Shown here one piece after another: positions 11,263-21,317 of a stretch of 64,000 nt of DNA (within the stretch, counting starts at the first letter, position 1; each line of letters starts with the position of its first letter). The position numbers and the translations under genes are program-made. Source of the stretch: Hymenopus coronatus (Eukaryota > Arthropoda > Insecta > Mantodea > Hymenopodidae). Location of the stretch: the NCBI GenBank assembly GCA_030762935.1, contig CM060883.1:32172501-32236500 (forward strand), read 5' to 3'. The notes beneath the pieces are model-generated. The model was not told the origin of the DNA. It did no database searches and saw nothing but the letters and a program-made list of their open reading frames with translations.

Positions 11263-12165
11263 ACTAATGTGTTCCCTTCACATAACTTTCTTTAGCTGTT
11301 CCAAATACAAACTATTTTTACAAAAGCTTATTCTTTTATCCACATCATAACCTGCCATAGCTGTTCCAAATACAAATTATTCTTACAAAAGACTATTCTT
11401 TGTTGTACCAAATACAAACTATTGTTACAAAAGATTATTCATTTAATTGCATCATGCTGAACAAGATAAACATTGGTATAACTTGCTTCCTTATAAGTAG
11501 AAGAGAAATAAGGGAATACATTAGCCTAAGCCGATAGTCAAATCCTTTAAAAGCTTGTCGCTATGTGAAACAATAATTTGAGGTTCGGTTCACTTTGTAA
11601 GGCCCCGTATGAGAAAAGTATAAGTACTTTAAACTGAAACATCAAAAATGTCTACAAAAATGCGTATATAACATAAACTAAGTGTTTTAACGACATCTAT
11701 ATTTTTTGTGCGGTCAGCTTTTGTTCTATATTTTAGGGTTTACCAGATATACAAAATTCAATAAAAATCATCCGGAATAAAGATGTCTTTAGAGGCTATT
11801 CCCTGAAAATTGGAGATATACATATCATTTTTATGTAAATAGCATAAATATAAGACATTTTAATCAAAATCGTTTGAGCCATTTTTGAGAAAATAAAAAC
11901 TTTCCATGTAAAGGGTATTTGGGAGTGGTGGGATTTTCTTGAAAATCTTCGTATCGCATCCTTGGAAGATACTGAACTTAATGACTTTTCGTTTCTGAGC
12001 TATGCTGTCCACACACACATGAATCTTTTTCCAAAAATGTTTTTTTATGGTTTCAGGGGGACCCAAAACATCTATTTCCAGTGAAGTCTAGATATCAAAT
12101 TTTTGGGTGCAGTGCAATACCTTGTCCATCCAGTATATTCATTGTACTTACGGGCTAGAGATGGT
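11263..12165 (+). mobile_element. HINE-like element with internal triplication
   Basis: 5' end 'ctactaatgtgttcccttcacat'. The block 'ttccaaatacaaactattnttacaaaagnttattc' occurs three times between 11298 and 11440, enlarging the 5' region. The 3' hairpin is the second class (12121-12165, ending 'cgggctagagatgg'). About 903 bp. Confidence 0.75.
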
Positions 12166-12199
12166 AAAAAGAAGTCTTAGAAGAGATGATTTTTGTGTG

Positions 12200-12239
12200 A
12201 ATGCTTTGTAGAAGAATGGGTAAATAGAACACGTCAGAT
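12200..12239 (-). mobile_element. HINE-like 5' terminal scrap
   Basis: 'gtagaagaatgggtaaatagaacacgtcagattttt' matches the reverse complement of the family 5' terminus with several changes. Confidence 0.45.
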
Positions 12240-12296
12240 TTTTAAACGATTTTCCTTTTTCTCGTGTGGTGTTAAAGAAATTGATAAACAATTTTT

Positions 12297-12421
12297 ACTT
12301 TCTCTAGCCCCATATGTACAATGTACATAGGGATAGAGAAGATATTGTAATGCACCCAAAATTCGATACCGAGATTTCACCGGAAATATATGTTTTGGGG
12401 TCCCCTGAGTCCGAAAAAATC
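12297..12421 (-). mobile_element. HINE-like 3' end fragment, class II hairpin
   Basis: ACTTTCTCTAGCCCCATATG then TACAATGTACATAGGGATAG: a hairpin whose loop side differs from the common class but still pairs. It continues into 'cacccaaaattcgataccgag' and is cut off at an A-run where the next copy starts. Confidence 0.75.
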
Positions 12422-12427
12422 ATTTTT

Positions 12428-13328
12428 ACTTTCTCTATACGTACTATGTACGTAGTGTATAGAGAAGGTATTGCACTCCACCCAAAAATTCGATACCGAG
12501 ATTTCACTGGAAATATGTTTTAGGGTCCCCTGTATCCAAAAAAAGTATTTTCAGAAAAAGGTCCGTGTGTGTCCGTGTGTCATTGTGTCATGTGTCCGTG
12601 TGTCATTGTGTCATGTGTCCGTGTGTCTGTGAACATGATAACTCAAAAACGAAAAGTCGGTAAAATACCAAACTTGGTATTTAAGTTTAGTATCTTCCAG
12701 GGATGCGACACGAAGATTTTGAGGAAAATCCCCCCGCCCCAAACTACCCTTTACATGAACTTTTTTTCGAAAATTTTGATTTTATAAAAAATGGCTCTAA
12801 CGATTTTGATTAAAATATCGTATATTAAAGATATTTACCTGACAAATAAAATGTATATTTTAAATTTTCTGGCAATAGCCTCTGAAGACTACTTTATTCT
12901 GGGTCAATTTTACGGAATTTTGCATAAGTGCTAAACCGTAAGAGATGGACAAAAACTTACCACACAAAAAATGTAGAGCACTTTAAAAGCCACAATTTAT
13001 GTTATATACATGTTTTTCATGGAGTTGATTGTTTTTGAGATGTTCCTTGTTTTTGGTTTCAGCTATAAAAACATACTTTTCTCATACAGGACTTTGTGAA
13101 CTCGTGCCCATACAAACAAAGGAACGTCATACACATTGCAACCAGCTTTGGACTATCCTTTTAACCTATGGTACTCCCTTATTTCGCTTCTACTTACAAG
13201 GTAGCAAGTAATAAGACTATTTCTGCTAATTTTTTCTCGATTAGCAGGAAGTAAATAGAAGCATAAGCTTTTTAACAATTATTTATTGCAGAGTTGTAGA
13301 GAAAGTCATGTGAATGGAACACATCAGA
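12428..13328 (-). mobile_element. HINE-like element, complete
   Basis: Hairpin at 12428-12468 (ACTTTCTCTATACGTACTAT ... GTAGTGTATAGAGAAGGT), a GT-rich microsatellite at 12563-12632 with a duplicated 'gtgtgtcattgtgtcat' phrase, and 5' end 13293-13328 ending GGAACACATCAGA. About 901 bp. Confidence 0.85.
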
Positions 13329-13331
13329 TTT

Positions 13332-14105
13332 AAAAAAAAAAAAGGTCCGTGTGTGCGCGTGTGTATGTGCCTGTGGGCAACATAGCCCCAAAACGAAAAG
13401 ACCGTTAAATACAAAACTTGGTATTTAGGTTTAGTATCTTCCAAGGATGCGACACGAAGATTTTCAAAGAAATCCCCGTACTAAAAACTACCCTTTACAT
13501 GGAACAAATTTCGGAAATTTTGACTTTCTTAAAAATGGCTCCAACGATTTTGATTTAAATCCCGTATATTAAAGCTATTTATGTCCGAAATAAAATGCAT
13601 ATCTCGAATTTTTGGAGAATAGCCTCTTAAGACCTGTTTATTCTGGATGAATTTTGCCGAATTTTGCTTAATTGCTAAACCGTAAGAGATAAAATAAAAA
13701 AAAAAAAATCACTACACAAATAATTTACATCGCGACAAAATACACAATTTATGTCCTTTACGTTTTTGTTGAGGAGGTAACCGTTTCTGAGATATTCCTT
13801 GTTATTGGTTTCAATTGTGAAGTACTTAAATTTTTCCCAGACAGGAAGTGTCCGCTTTTCTTTTGTTCTACTCCTGGCCAAGCAAAGAAGTGATTTGCAA
13901 TGACAATCGCATAACAATAGTTTTTAAAACATTTGACAATTATTTTAGCGTAACGCATTCCCTTATTCTCTTCTACTTATTAGGAACTAAGTAATAGCAT
14001 TCTGCTAATATTTATCTCGATTAGCATTGTGTACAAAGAAGAAGAATCTTTTGTAGGAGGTTTGTAGAGCAGCTAGAGAAAGTCATGTGAGTGTAACATA
14101 TCAGA
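13332..14105 (-). mobile_element. HINE-like element, hairpin end missing, older subfamily
   Basis: Begins at an A-run then 'ggtccgtgtgtgcgcgtgtg' and runs to 'gcagctagagaaagtcatgtgagtgtaacatatcaga'. It shares subfamily changes (for example 'gaggaggtaaccgtttctgagat', 'cttttcttttgttctactcctggccaagcaaag') with the copies at 34901-35782 and 40409-41143. Confidence 0.8.
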
Positions 14106-14591
14106 TTTTTCTACTTACAATAGATACTTTAGTTAACATGAATTTATTTTGACAGAGGAAAACTGTTATGGCAGTTACAATAGACTAGCATTACAGGACT
14201 GTACGGCACTATATAGAGGAACAGAAGCGCGGTGCAACGTGCACTTTTTACAGACATTGCGCCATTTTCCTCTTAGCAACAAAGTTGCAGGCGATCCGAA
14301 CGTGGGAGTGAATCTTGGACCGCTGTTGCGCTGAGTCGAGCCGCATACCAACGTGTGGCAGTGAAAGTGCAGTTGCCTTGTGGTTGCCCCACAACGCCAA
14401 GTTCAAGGTGCAAGCCCCGTCTTCCTCAGGTGCACGGTGCAGCAATGGCGCCTCCCGGCATACTCCTGCAGCACATGGTCACCATTCTTTTCATTTCATT
14501 TACATGCTCCACTTAACCCTCGTGAAATTTTGCACAAGAAAGCACGGATATACGATAATCATTCTCTAATACAATATACTCCTATAAAAAA
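14106..14591. other. GC-richer unique interval
   Basis: 14180-14500 is markedly GC-richer than the surroundings. Short frames on both strands span it, but none shows a domain or a consistent codon pattern. The phrase at 14366-14390 ('gtgcagttgccttgtggttg') loosely resembles 19727-19745, hinting at an old repeat. Confidence 0.35.
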
Positions 14592-14641
14592 TGCTGATAT
14601 TACATTCACATGACTTTCTCTACAATCATAACAAAAACTTT
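14592..14641 (+). mobile_element. HINE-like 5' terminal fragment
   Basis: 'tgctgatattacattcacatgactttctctac' matches the family 5' terminus, then loses similarity after about 40 bases. Confidence 0.6.
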
Positions 14642-14690
14642 AAAGTGGTGCATCTGAAATTTCACCAAAATTTGTGAAAACACATTTTTT

Positions 14691-15509
14691 ACCTTCTCTA
14701 CACGTACTAGGTACAGAGTGTCTAACAGAAGGTATTGTATTGCACCCAAAAACTCGATACCGAGAGTTCACTGGAAATGCATGTTTTGATACCCCCTGAA
14801 TAAAAAAACTATCAAAAAAGGTCCGTCTTGGACAGCATAGCTCAAAAACGAAAAGTTCGTTAAATACCAAACCTGGTATTTAAGTTCAGCATCTTCCAAG
14901 GTTGTGACACGAAGCTTTTCAAGAAAATATCTGCACCACAAACTACCCTTTACATGGAAAAATGTTGGATAATTTTGATTTTCTGAAAAATGGCTCTAAC
15001 GATTTTGATTTAAATATCGTATGACAAACGGAATGTTTATCTTGGATTTTCTGGGAAAAGCCTCTGAAGACCTGTTCATTCTGGGTGACTTGTTATGACT
15101 CGCATGCAGTAAGAGATATACAAAAACTTACTACACAAAAACTGTAGATCTTATTAAAGCATGTAACTTATGTTATATACACTTTTTTTGTAGAGTTGGC
15201 CGTTTTCGAGCTATTAGGGATTATTAGTTTCAATTTTAGCCACTTGAACTTTTCTCAAACCGGAAGACATCTTCTCGTTTCTCGTTTGTTTACTCCTGGA
15301 AAGTAAAGATATTGGAATTTCAATTGTTTCACATAGCGCCCGGCTTTTAAAGCAGGAGACTATCGCTTTAACCTATTAACCTATTAATAAGATTAATTTT
15401 GCTTATGTTTATCTTGATTATCAAAGATGTAGATAACAGATTAATGTTTTGAATAAAAGGTTTGTTTACCGAACAGCTAGAGGTCATCATGTGAATGGAA
15501 CACATTAGA
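14691..15509 (-). mobile_element. HINE-like element, complete but diverged
   Basis: Hairpin 14691-14731 is degraded (ACCTTCTCTACACGTACTAG ... GTGTCTAACAGAAGGT). The 5' end is at 15473-15509 ('acagctagaggtcatcatgtgaatggaacacattaga'). The GT microsatellite is almost absent. About 819 bp. Confidence 0.8.
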
Positions 15510-15513
15510 TTTT

Positions 15514-15650
15514 GCCCTTATACTTATAAGGGACTAAGTAATAAGGACAATTTCTGCAAATGTTTATCTCGATTAGCATGGTGTAGATAGAAGAATAAGC
15601 TTTTTAACAACAGATATGTAGAAAAATACATGTGATTGTAACACATCAGA
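15514..15650 (-). mobile_element. HINE-like 5' fragment
   Basis: Contains only the 5' ~135 bases of the family in reverse: 'ggactaagtaataaggacaatttctgc', 'tctcgattagcatggtgtagatag' and the terminus 'tgtgattgtaacacatcaga'. Confidence 0.7.
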
Positions 15651-15678
15651 TTTTTTTTTTTATTCAGAGAACCCCAAA
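15651..15678 (+). mobile_element. HINE-like 3' fragment, left part, interrupted by retrotransposon
   Basis: 'tttattcagagaaccccaaa' is the family's 'attcagggggacccaaaa' block. The same block resumes at 16515 ('acatatgtaatttcggtgaaatctc'), so the retrotransposon between them inserted into a HINE-like copy. Confidence 0.6.
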
Positions 15679-16510
15679 GCGTGGAAGAAATTGCACTTCG
15701 TAATGAGAACACTAAAGAAGGGGAGAGCAAAGTCCAGGAAAATTGCCTACAAGTCCTTAGTGCGGCCAGTTATGGAACATGGATTGGCATGCTGGGGCAC
15801 ATACAAGGTTAATCAAAATGATTCACTGGAAAAGATACAGCTACGGGCGGTTACATTCATAAAGAGAGGTAAAGATTTTGTTCTTACGAAAGGCGAAGAG
15901 AATAAATGGGAGCCGCTAAAAGTTAGGCGTTAAACAGATAGGTTAGCACTATTTAAAGCGTATACTGCTTTAAATGCATGGGTGGACATTAGAAAGAGGT
16001 TAGAAAACCCAGCATACTACGGACGAAACGATCATTTGTATAAAATTAAGGGTAGAAGGTACATAACCGACGTAGGTAAATTTTCTTTCGTTAAAAGGAC
16101 CATTGAAGAATGGAATGAATTGCCTGTAGCAGCCTTTCAGAGCTGCCCTCTGACCTTAAAGAAGTTTAGGAATAATTTAATGGGAATAAATGGTAGTTAA
16201 TTTGAGTAAATATTGTGAAGTAATTAAGGATCTCAAAACTGTATTAGTGTATTATTATTAATGCATATATTAGTAATGAATGGAATTAATGTTGAAGCTT
16301 CATAATAACTGTTTATAAACTAACTGGTAATTGACATAAGTCTTGCTATATGAATAGTAAGTAGTTAGGCATTTAAAAAAAAGTATATATAATATGTTAG
16401 TTGTATTACTATTATTAATTTAACTCTAATATTATTATTGTAAGTGAATTTTGTACATTTAACTCTTGTCACCGGGCAGTACCCAATTGCAGAGAATAAA
16501 TACTACACTT
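15679..16510 (+). mobile_element. Non-LTR retrotransposon, 5'-truncated 3' end (RT C-terminal region plus 3' UTR)
   Basis: The first part is coding in one frame to the TAG stop before 16201. The reading frame contains AYKSLVRPVMEHGLACWG and EKIQLRAVTFIKRG, then KRTIEEWNELP near its end: the post-palm thumb/C-terminal signature of jockey/CR1/L2-type reverse transcriptases ('S.VRP..EYG..VW', 'LE..QRRA..F', 'R....WN.LP'). The 3' UTR is about 300 bp, with several ATT runs and an AATAAATA near the end. A second 3' end copy lies at 43735-44056 on the minus strand, which fixes the 3' terminus. The catalytic palm is absent, so the copy is dead on arrival. Confidence 0.85.
15691..16200 (+). pseudogene. 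RT C-terminal fragment, one in-frame stop
   Basis: 170 codons in a single frame, broken only by TAA at 15931-15933 between ...PLKVRR and TDRLALFKAYTALNAW. No frameshift is needed, so the insertion is either fairly young or under-mutated. It lacks fingers and palm, including the YADD box. The true 5' side simply runs out at the truncation point (AWKKLHFVMRTLKK). Confidence 0.8.
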
Positions 16511-16514
16511 ACAT

Positions 16515-16614
16515 ACATATGTAATTTCGGTGAAATCTCTGTGTCGAATTTTTGGTTAGAATACAATACCTTCTCTACCTACTATGTGGATTGTACATCC
16601 GTGCTTGAGAAAGT
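16515..16614 (+). mobile_element. HINE-like 3' fragment, right part
   Basis: Resumes the interrupted HINE-like copy and ends in a class II hairpin (ACCTTCTCTACCTACTATGT ... GTGCTTGAGAAAGT). The stem is imperfect. Confidence 0.65.
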
Positions 16615-17034
16615 ATAAAAAGTCGTGTTCATTATACGAGTGACTCCTATTGAACAGTTAGATTTGAGTTAAGCGCATATGACAGCTGATCAAATGCAAT
16701 CATCTGGTACACACGAACCGGAAAGTCTTCCGAAGGAATCCACACATTTTCTCCCTGAATTATTCAAAATGCAGTGATGTGCAAAGACAAAGAACTGACA
16801 AGGCGCGCAGGACAGTGGCCAAGGTCGCGAGGAGACAACCGGCCTTCGCCTGAGCTCGCGTGTTCGATTCCAGTTTATCTTTTTGTTTTGTTTTATCCTT
16901 GGGAATATGTTTAAGGTCGATGAAAAATCCAGTCTTGCTGCATCTCCCTAAATACTGGCACAAGTGCAGGCGCCTCAATGTCAGTGCTGTTTGTGTGGGA
17001 TGCCAAGCTTTTCCCTTTCTGAGACAGTAGGAGT
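16615..17034. other. Unassigned interval with a weak tRNA-like segment
   Basis: 16795-16880 is GC-rich and holds a B-box-like GTGTTCGATTCC near 16860, which might be a decayed tRNA-derived SINE head. No A box at the right spacing is convincing. Confidence 0.3.
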
Positions 17035-17204
17035 GCGGTACCGAAGCCTCCCGGGCCCATAATTACATAGCCCCCAAGCCGGGCGCAGGTTCGAAACCTC
17101 CCGTACCCAGGTAAACTTAGCAGAAACCGCGAAACCGGTTAATTAGCCAGCGGGTGGGGTTGAATGTGTATGCCTAATTTTTCCCATGATTTTATTTTTG
17201 TGTA

Positions 17205-17549
17205 CGGCAGTGTAGTAAAATTACGGTGAGTAGGACAGGAAGGAAAAGTCTACTTCGGAACGGTTACATTTTCGGATTCCAAAAGTGTTTAAAAAGTAGG
17301 GTATCGCGATGGACGAGCAATGTTAAAAGTTGCAAAAGTTTTATTAAAACCTTTTCCATTGAGGAAATAGATGTCCTGGATAATCAAGAGGACCATAACC
17401 ACGCGGTACCACCTAGTGACAAACTTCAGAGACAGAAAGTACTTTGTGATCTGAAGAGAAAAACTATGGAAGATATATATGAAAGGCCATCAAAACTAAT
17501 ATACCAGCAACTGAAGAGTAACCATTGGAGTTGTCCACAGTTTACGTAA
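17205..17549 (+). pseudogene. FLYWCH-type zinc finger fragment (probably MULE-transposon derived)
   Basis: The frame encodes GRKSLLRNGYIFGFQK, then RWTSNVKSCKSFIKTF, then EDHNHAVPPSDKLQRQKV. Order and spacing fit the FLYWCH finger: a GY.(F) strand, W-x-C, CKA/S-R, then HNH. The first cysteine appears as serine (W-T-S-N), one base away from Cys, so metal binding would be lost. The downstream basic stretch (LKRKTMEDIYERPSKLIYQQL) resembles the linker following FLYWCH fingers in insect MULE-type transposases. No ATG start is present; upstream of 17226 the frame stays open for only a short distance. The sibling copy in the right arm (minus strand, about 17990-18220) carries the same frame with a deletion and a stop. 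FLYWCH identity is from memory of the family consensus. Confidence 0.65.
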
Positions 17550-17989
17550 GCCCATATATAAAGCTAGGCGGAAAACGCAACATCTTCCACTAGAAGTATG
17601 TAATGCTTCATAAAACATTATAAACACCAAACTGGAACTGTTACCTGTTTCGACTGGGAGACTACCTGCTTTGGGGAAGCTTGGGGGCTATGTAATTAGG
17701 GGCCTTCAAGGGTCCGGGAGGCTTCGGAGATATTTTTCTGGCCGCGGGAAGCTTCGGTCCCGCACTTCCCAAAGCAGGTAGTCTCCCGGTCGAAACAGGT
17801 AACAGTTGCAGTTTGGGGTTCATAATATTTGATGAAGCATTACACACTTCTAGCGGAAGATGTTGTATTTTTTGCGTTTATGATTAATAACAAAGAAACA
17901 AGACTCTCGTACCAAAAGTAAAACAGTTCCAGTTTGGTGTTTATATTATCTGATGAAGCATTACAAACTTCTAGTGGAAGATGTTACAA

Positions 17990-18220
17990 TGGCTACTTCT
18001 TCCGTGTTTTCTCTCTTCAGTTGCTGGTATATTAGTTTTGATGATCTTTCACACATATCTTCCGTAGCATATCTCTTCAGATCACAAAGTACTTTCTATC
18101 TCTGAATTTTGTCACTAGGTGGTGCCGCGTGGTTATGGTCCTCACTTTTTAAACACTTCTGGAATCCGAAAGTGTAACCATTCCGAAGTAGACTTTTCCT
18201 TCCTGTCCTACTCACCATAA
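17990..18220 (-). pseudogene. Second FLYWCH-type copy, deleted and interrupted
   Basis: On the minus strand the frame opens VSRTGRKSLLRNGYTFGFQK, then jumps straight to EDHNHAAPPSDK, losing the W-x-C and CKS part. A TAG stop follows ('cagagatagaaag'). It is clearly younger than the event that made the arms diverge, because the linker region still aligns. Confidence 0.65.
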
Positions 18221-18405
18221 TTTCAGTCTCGTTGGAAAGCATGTTAACTGTGAACTAATTTACCGTACACTGAAAGAAATCAAGGAAAAAATTAGGCATA
18301 CCTATTCCACCCCACCTTCTGGCTAATTACACTGGTTTGGCGGGAGGCTTGGGGGTTGTTACCTGATTTCCTGGGTACAGTAGGCTTCGGTCCTGTGCCC
18401 GGCAT

Positions 18406-18687
18406 AGAAATACTTCACTCTCTTCTTCTCTCATTGGCTCCGCCTCACTGTCTCCCTCTCCATCTTTCACCACTCACTCCCCTCCTCTGTGTGTAAGTGC
18501 ATCTCATGCGATGTTTCTAAAACGGCAATAAAATTTTATTTTCTGGCATGTTGCTACAAATTAAATTATAGGACGAGGTTGAACTTCACAAGTTCGGCAT
18601 TGCGATTGGAGCTTTTCTGTTTCTCGTGTAACTCGTTTAAGTATCGAATAGCAGTAATGAAAAATGTCACAAATACGGACCTTTTTT
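18406..18687. other. Unassigned interval
   Basis: Pyrimidine-rich stretch 18415-18490, then unique-looking AT sequence. The last ~17 bases before 18688 ('caaatacggacctttttt') match the region next to the HINE (CA)n tract, suggesting that a plus-oriented HINE remnant abuts the next copy. Confidence 0.35.
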
Positions 18688-19474
18688 ACTTTCTCTATAC
18701 GTACTATGTACATAGTGATTAGAGAAGGTATTGCACTCCACCCAAAAATTTGATACCGAGATTTCACCGGAAATAAACGTTTTAGGTTCCCCTGTATCCC
18801 AAAAAAAAAAAAAAAAAAAGCAATTTCGGAAAAAGATCCGTGTGTGTCTGTGAACACGATAGCTCAAAAACCATAAAAAAAACCAAAAAGCTTCGTCTTT
18901 AGGTTCAGTATCTTCCAGGGATGTGACACGAAGATTGAAAAAAATCCCCCCATCCCAAACTACCCTTTACATGGAACTTTTTTCGAAAATTTTGATTTTC
19001 TAAAAAATGGCTCTAACGATTTGGATTACAATTTCGTATATTAAAGACATTTACCTGACAAATAAAATGTATATCTTGAATTTTCTGGGAATAGCCTCTG
19101 GACACTACTTTATTCTTGATGAATTTTACGGAATTTTTCATAGCTGATAAAACCGTAAGAGATGGACAAAAACGTACCCCACAAAAATGTAAAACACACA
19201 CTTATTGTTATACACATTTTTTGCGTGGAGTTGATCGTTTTTGACAGATTCCTTGTTTTTAGTTTCAGCTTTGAAAAACTTATACTCTTCTCGTATAGGA
19301 ATTTGTCAACTCCTGTCCATACAACAAAGGAACTTCAGTCACACAGCAACCAGCTTTTGACTATCACTTTAATCTATGGTACTCTCTTATTTCGCTTCTA
19401 CTTACTAGGAAGCAAGTAATAAGACTATTTATACTATTTTTTCTCGATTAGCATGAAGTAAATGGAACACATCA
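18688..19474 (-). mobile_element. HINE-like element, near complete, 5' subterminal block deleted
   Basis: Hairpin at 18688-18728 (ACTTTCTCTATACGTACTAT ... AGTGATTAGAGAAGGT). At the other end it jumps from 'cgattagcatgaagtaaa' directly to 'tggaacacatcat', so about 55 bases including ACTTTCTCTA are missing while the extreme 5' terminus is retained. Confidence 0.8.
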
Positions 19475-20011
19475 TTTTTTTTTTAGATCTGCATCGATAT
19501 GAACTTTAGGTTTTATTTTCCTTTTTACATAACCTTTTGTAAGATATTATTAATAACAAGCATAGTAATAGTATTTATTATTTGTATTATTATTTTATTT
19601 TCAGTTATTCCGTATCACTTATTCTTAAAAAACGAAAGCACCAGATAGTCTGGGTTGAACCTTATTGCATAATGGGAATGATTTGGAAATGGAGAAAGGT
19701 AGACGATGCAGTCTTGCAGTGGGTGCTGCAGTTTGCCTTGTGATTGGCCAGACCAGGGTCAGTGTACCAGTTTTATGAACCGCGAGTATCCGCGACGAGA
19801 CCAGGTTGCTTGTTGCTAGGTTGTGTTGTGTATGCTGGAATGTGGTGTATTTTTGCTCACCTCCTTGCAACTTCAGTGGCGGATTCGCCTGAGGTACATT
19901 TCATCCTAAACGTCCAATTATTCCACACCCAGTCAAACGGTTAAAATCGATATGTAGATATTAACCTCTACCTATTAATTTACTCCAATTTACATTTATA
20001 AAAATAAAAAC
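19475..20011. other. Unassigned interval, part GC-richer
   Basis: 19650-19900 is GC-richer and has overlapping short frames on both strands with no recognised domain. It shares a loose ~25-base similarity with 14366-14400. Confidence 0.35.
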
Positions 20012-20633
20012 TATGATGTGTTACATTCACATGACTTTCTCTACATATCTGCAGAACCTAAATTATTGTTAAAAAGTCTATTCTTCTATTTACTCCATGC
20101 TAATCGAGAAAAAAGTAGCAGAAATAGTCTTATTACCTTTGTTTGTATGGACAGGAGTTGACAAAATTCCTGTATGAGAAAAGTATAAGTTTTTAAAGCT
20201 GAAACCAAAAACAAGGAATATCTCAGAAACGACCAACTCCACGAAAAAAAGTAGATAACATAAATTGTGTGTTTTAACGTGCTCTACATTTTTTGTGTGG
20301 TAAGTTTTTGTCCATTTCTTACGGTTTAGAAGTTATGCACAATTCCTTAAAATTCATCCAGAATAAAGTAGTGTTAGGAGGCTATTCCTGGAAAATTCAA
20401 GATATACATTTTATTTGTCAAGTAAATATCTTTAATATAAGATATTTTAATGAAAATCGTTAAAGCCATTTTTGAGAAAATCAAAAATTTCGAAAAAAGT
20501 TCCATAAGAAGGGTAGTTTGAGGTGGAGGAATTTTCTTGAAAATCTTTGTGTCGCATCCTTGGAAGACACCAAATTTAAATACCAACTTTGGTGTTTAAC
20601 GGTCTTTTCGTTTTTCAGCTATGCTGTCCACAG

Positions 20634-20665
<32 letters not shown>

Positions 20666-20807
20666 ATGGACATTTTTCTAAAAAGGTTTTTTTTTGGATT
20701 CAGGGTGTCTCAAAACATGTCTTTCCAATGAAATCTCGGCATCAAATTGCTGAGTGCATTACAATACCTTCTCTATACACTATGTACATAGCAAGTGCAG
20801 AGAAAGT
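20012..20807 (+). mobile_element. HINE-like element, complete (left member of a tandem pair)
   Basis: 5' end TATGATGTGTTACATTCACA; (CA)n 20633-20665; hairpin 20769-20807 ending GTGCAGAGAAAGT. It is followed after AAACA by the next copy's 5' terminus, a direct head-to-tail junction. Confidence 0.85.
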
Positions 20808-20812
20808 AAACA

Positions 20813-21049
20813 TATGATGGTTCCATTCACATGACTTTGACTACATCTCTGCAGTACCTAAATTATTGTTAAAAAGCCTATTCTTCTATTTACTCCAAGC
20901 TAATCGAGAAAAAATTAGCAGAAATGGTCTTATTTACTCGTGTAAATAGAAGAGAATTAAGGGAGTACCATAGGTTAAAGAGATAGTTAAAAGCTGGTTA
21001 CTATGTGACTGAAATTTCTTTGTTTGTATGGATAGGAGGTGACAAATTC
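20813..21049 (+). mobile_element. HINE-like 5' part (right member of tandem pair)
   Basis: Starts TATGATGGTTCCATTCACAT and follows the family for about 235 bases to 'ggataggaggtgacaaattc', where it joins an inverted 5' terminus. Confidence 0.75.
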
Positions 21050-21071
21050 ATGTGACTGGAACACATCAGAT
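21050..21071 (-). mobile_element. HINE-like inverted 5' terminus
   Basis: 'atgtgactggaacacatcag' is the reverse complement of the family 5' end, fused to the 5' part of a plus-oriented copy. It gives a fold-back fragment bounded by two 5' ends. Confidence 0.65.
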
Positions 21072-21317
21072 TATTATTCAAGAATACCAAAAGCTCTGAC
21101 CCCTCAGCATTCGATTGTAAGTCCTAGGTGGGTGTCAGTCTTAACTAGGAATACCAAAACTACATTTCCGGTGAAATCTCGAAATTGCATTTTTAAATCG
21201 AATGCAAAGGTTTCACTTTATTACTCATTCGGCAGACAAATACGATGTTATCTTTTGACCACTCGTAGCATATTCTGTAAAGAGGTCACACGCATAAAAG
21301 TCGCTGCAATAATGACA
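21072..21317. other. Composite scrap with SINE-family-D piece
   Basis: 'gtaagtcctaggtgggtgtcag' at 21117 matches the 3' region of SINE family D (compare 54700-54720 and the complement near 59700). The rest has no assignment. Confidence 0.4.

Larger units (their letters stand above)
17035..18405. repeat. Large nested inverted repeat with FLYWCH-type coding arms
   Basis: Sequence at 17085-17560 recurs in reverse complement at 17985-18405 (for example 'gagtaggacaggaaggaaaa' at 17229 against its complement near 18190-18216). The right arm lacks about 100 bases and has an extra ~30. Inside it, 17574-17690 and 17762-17882 form a second, shorter inverted repeat, and 17920-17988 is a third partial copy of that inner arm. 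A GC-rich block 'cttgggggctatgtaatta' also appears in both orientations (17060, 17684). This nesting fits a fold-back or MULE-like DNA transposon that inserted into a copy of itself, or a palindromic rearrangement. Confidence 0.7.

Noticed and set aside
12569..12787. Recurrent ~75-110 codon open frames reading like NLVFKFSIFQGCDTKILRK across many places (12569, 27176, 35047, 39256, 52756, 60666 and others)
   Set aside because: They are the same segment of the HINE-like repeat read antisense. The resemblance comes from DNA identity between copies, frames break differently in each, there is no domain, and they run into the microsatellite.
15691..16200. Host gene with reverse-transcriptase-like C-terminus
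   Set aside because: 5' truncation, a retroelement-type 3' UTR, an identical 3' end at 43735-44056 and insertion within another repeat show it is a mobile-element fragment.
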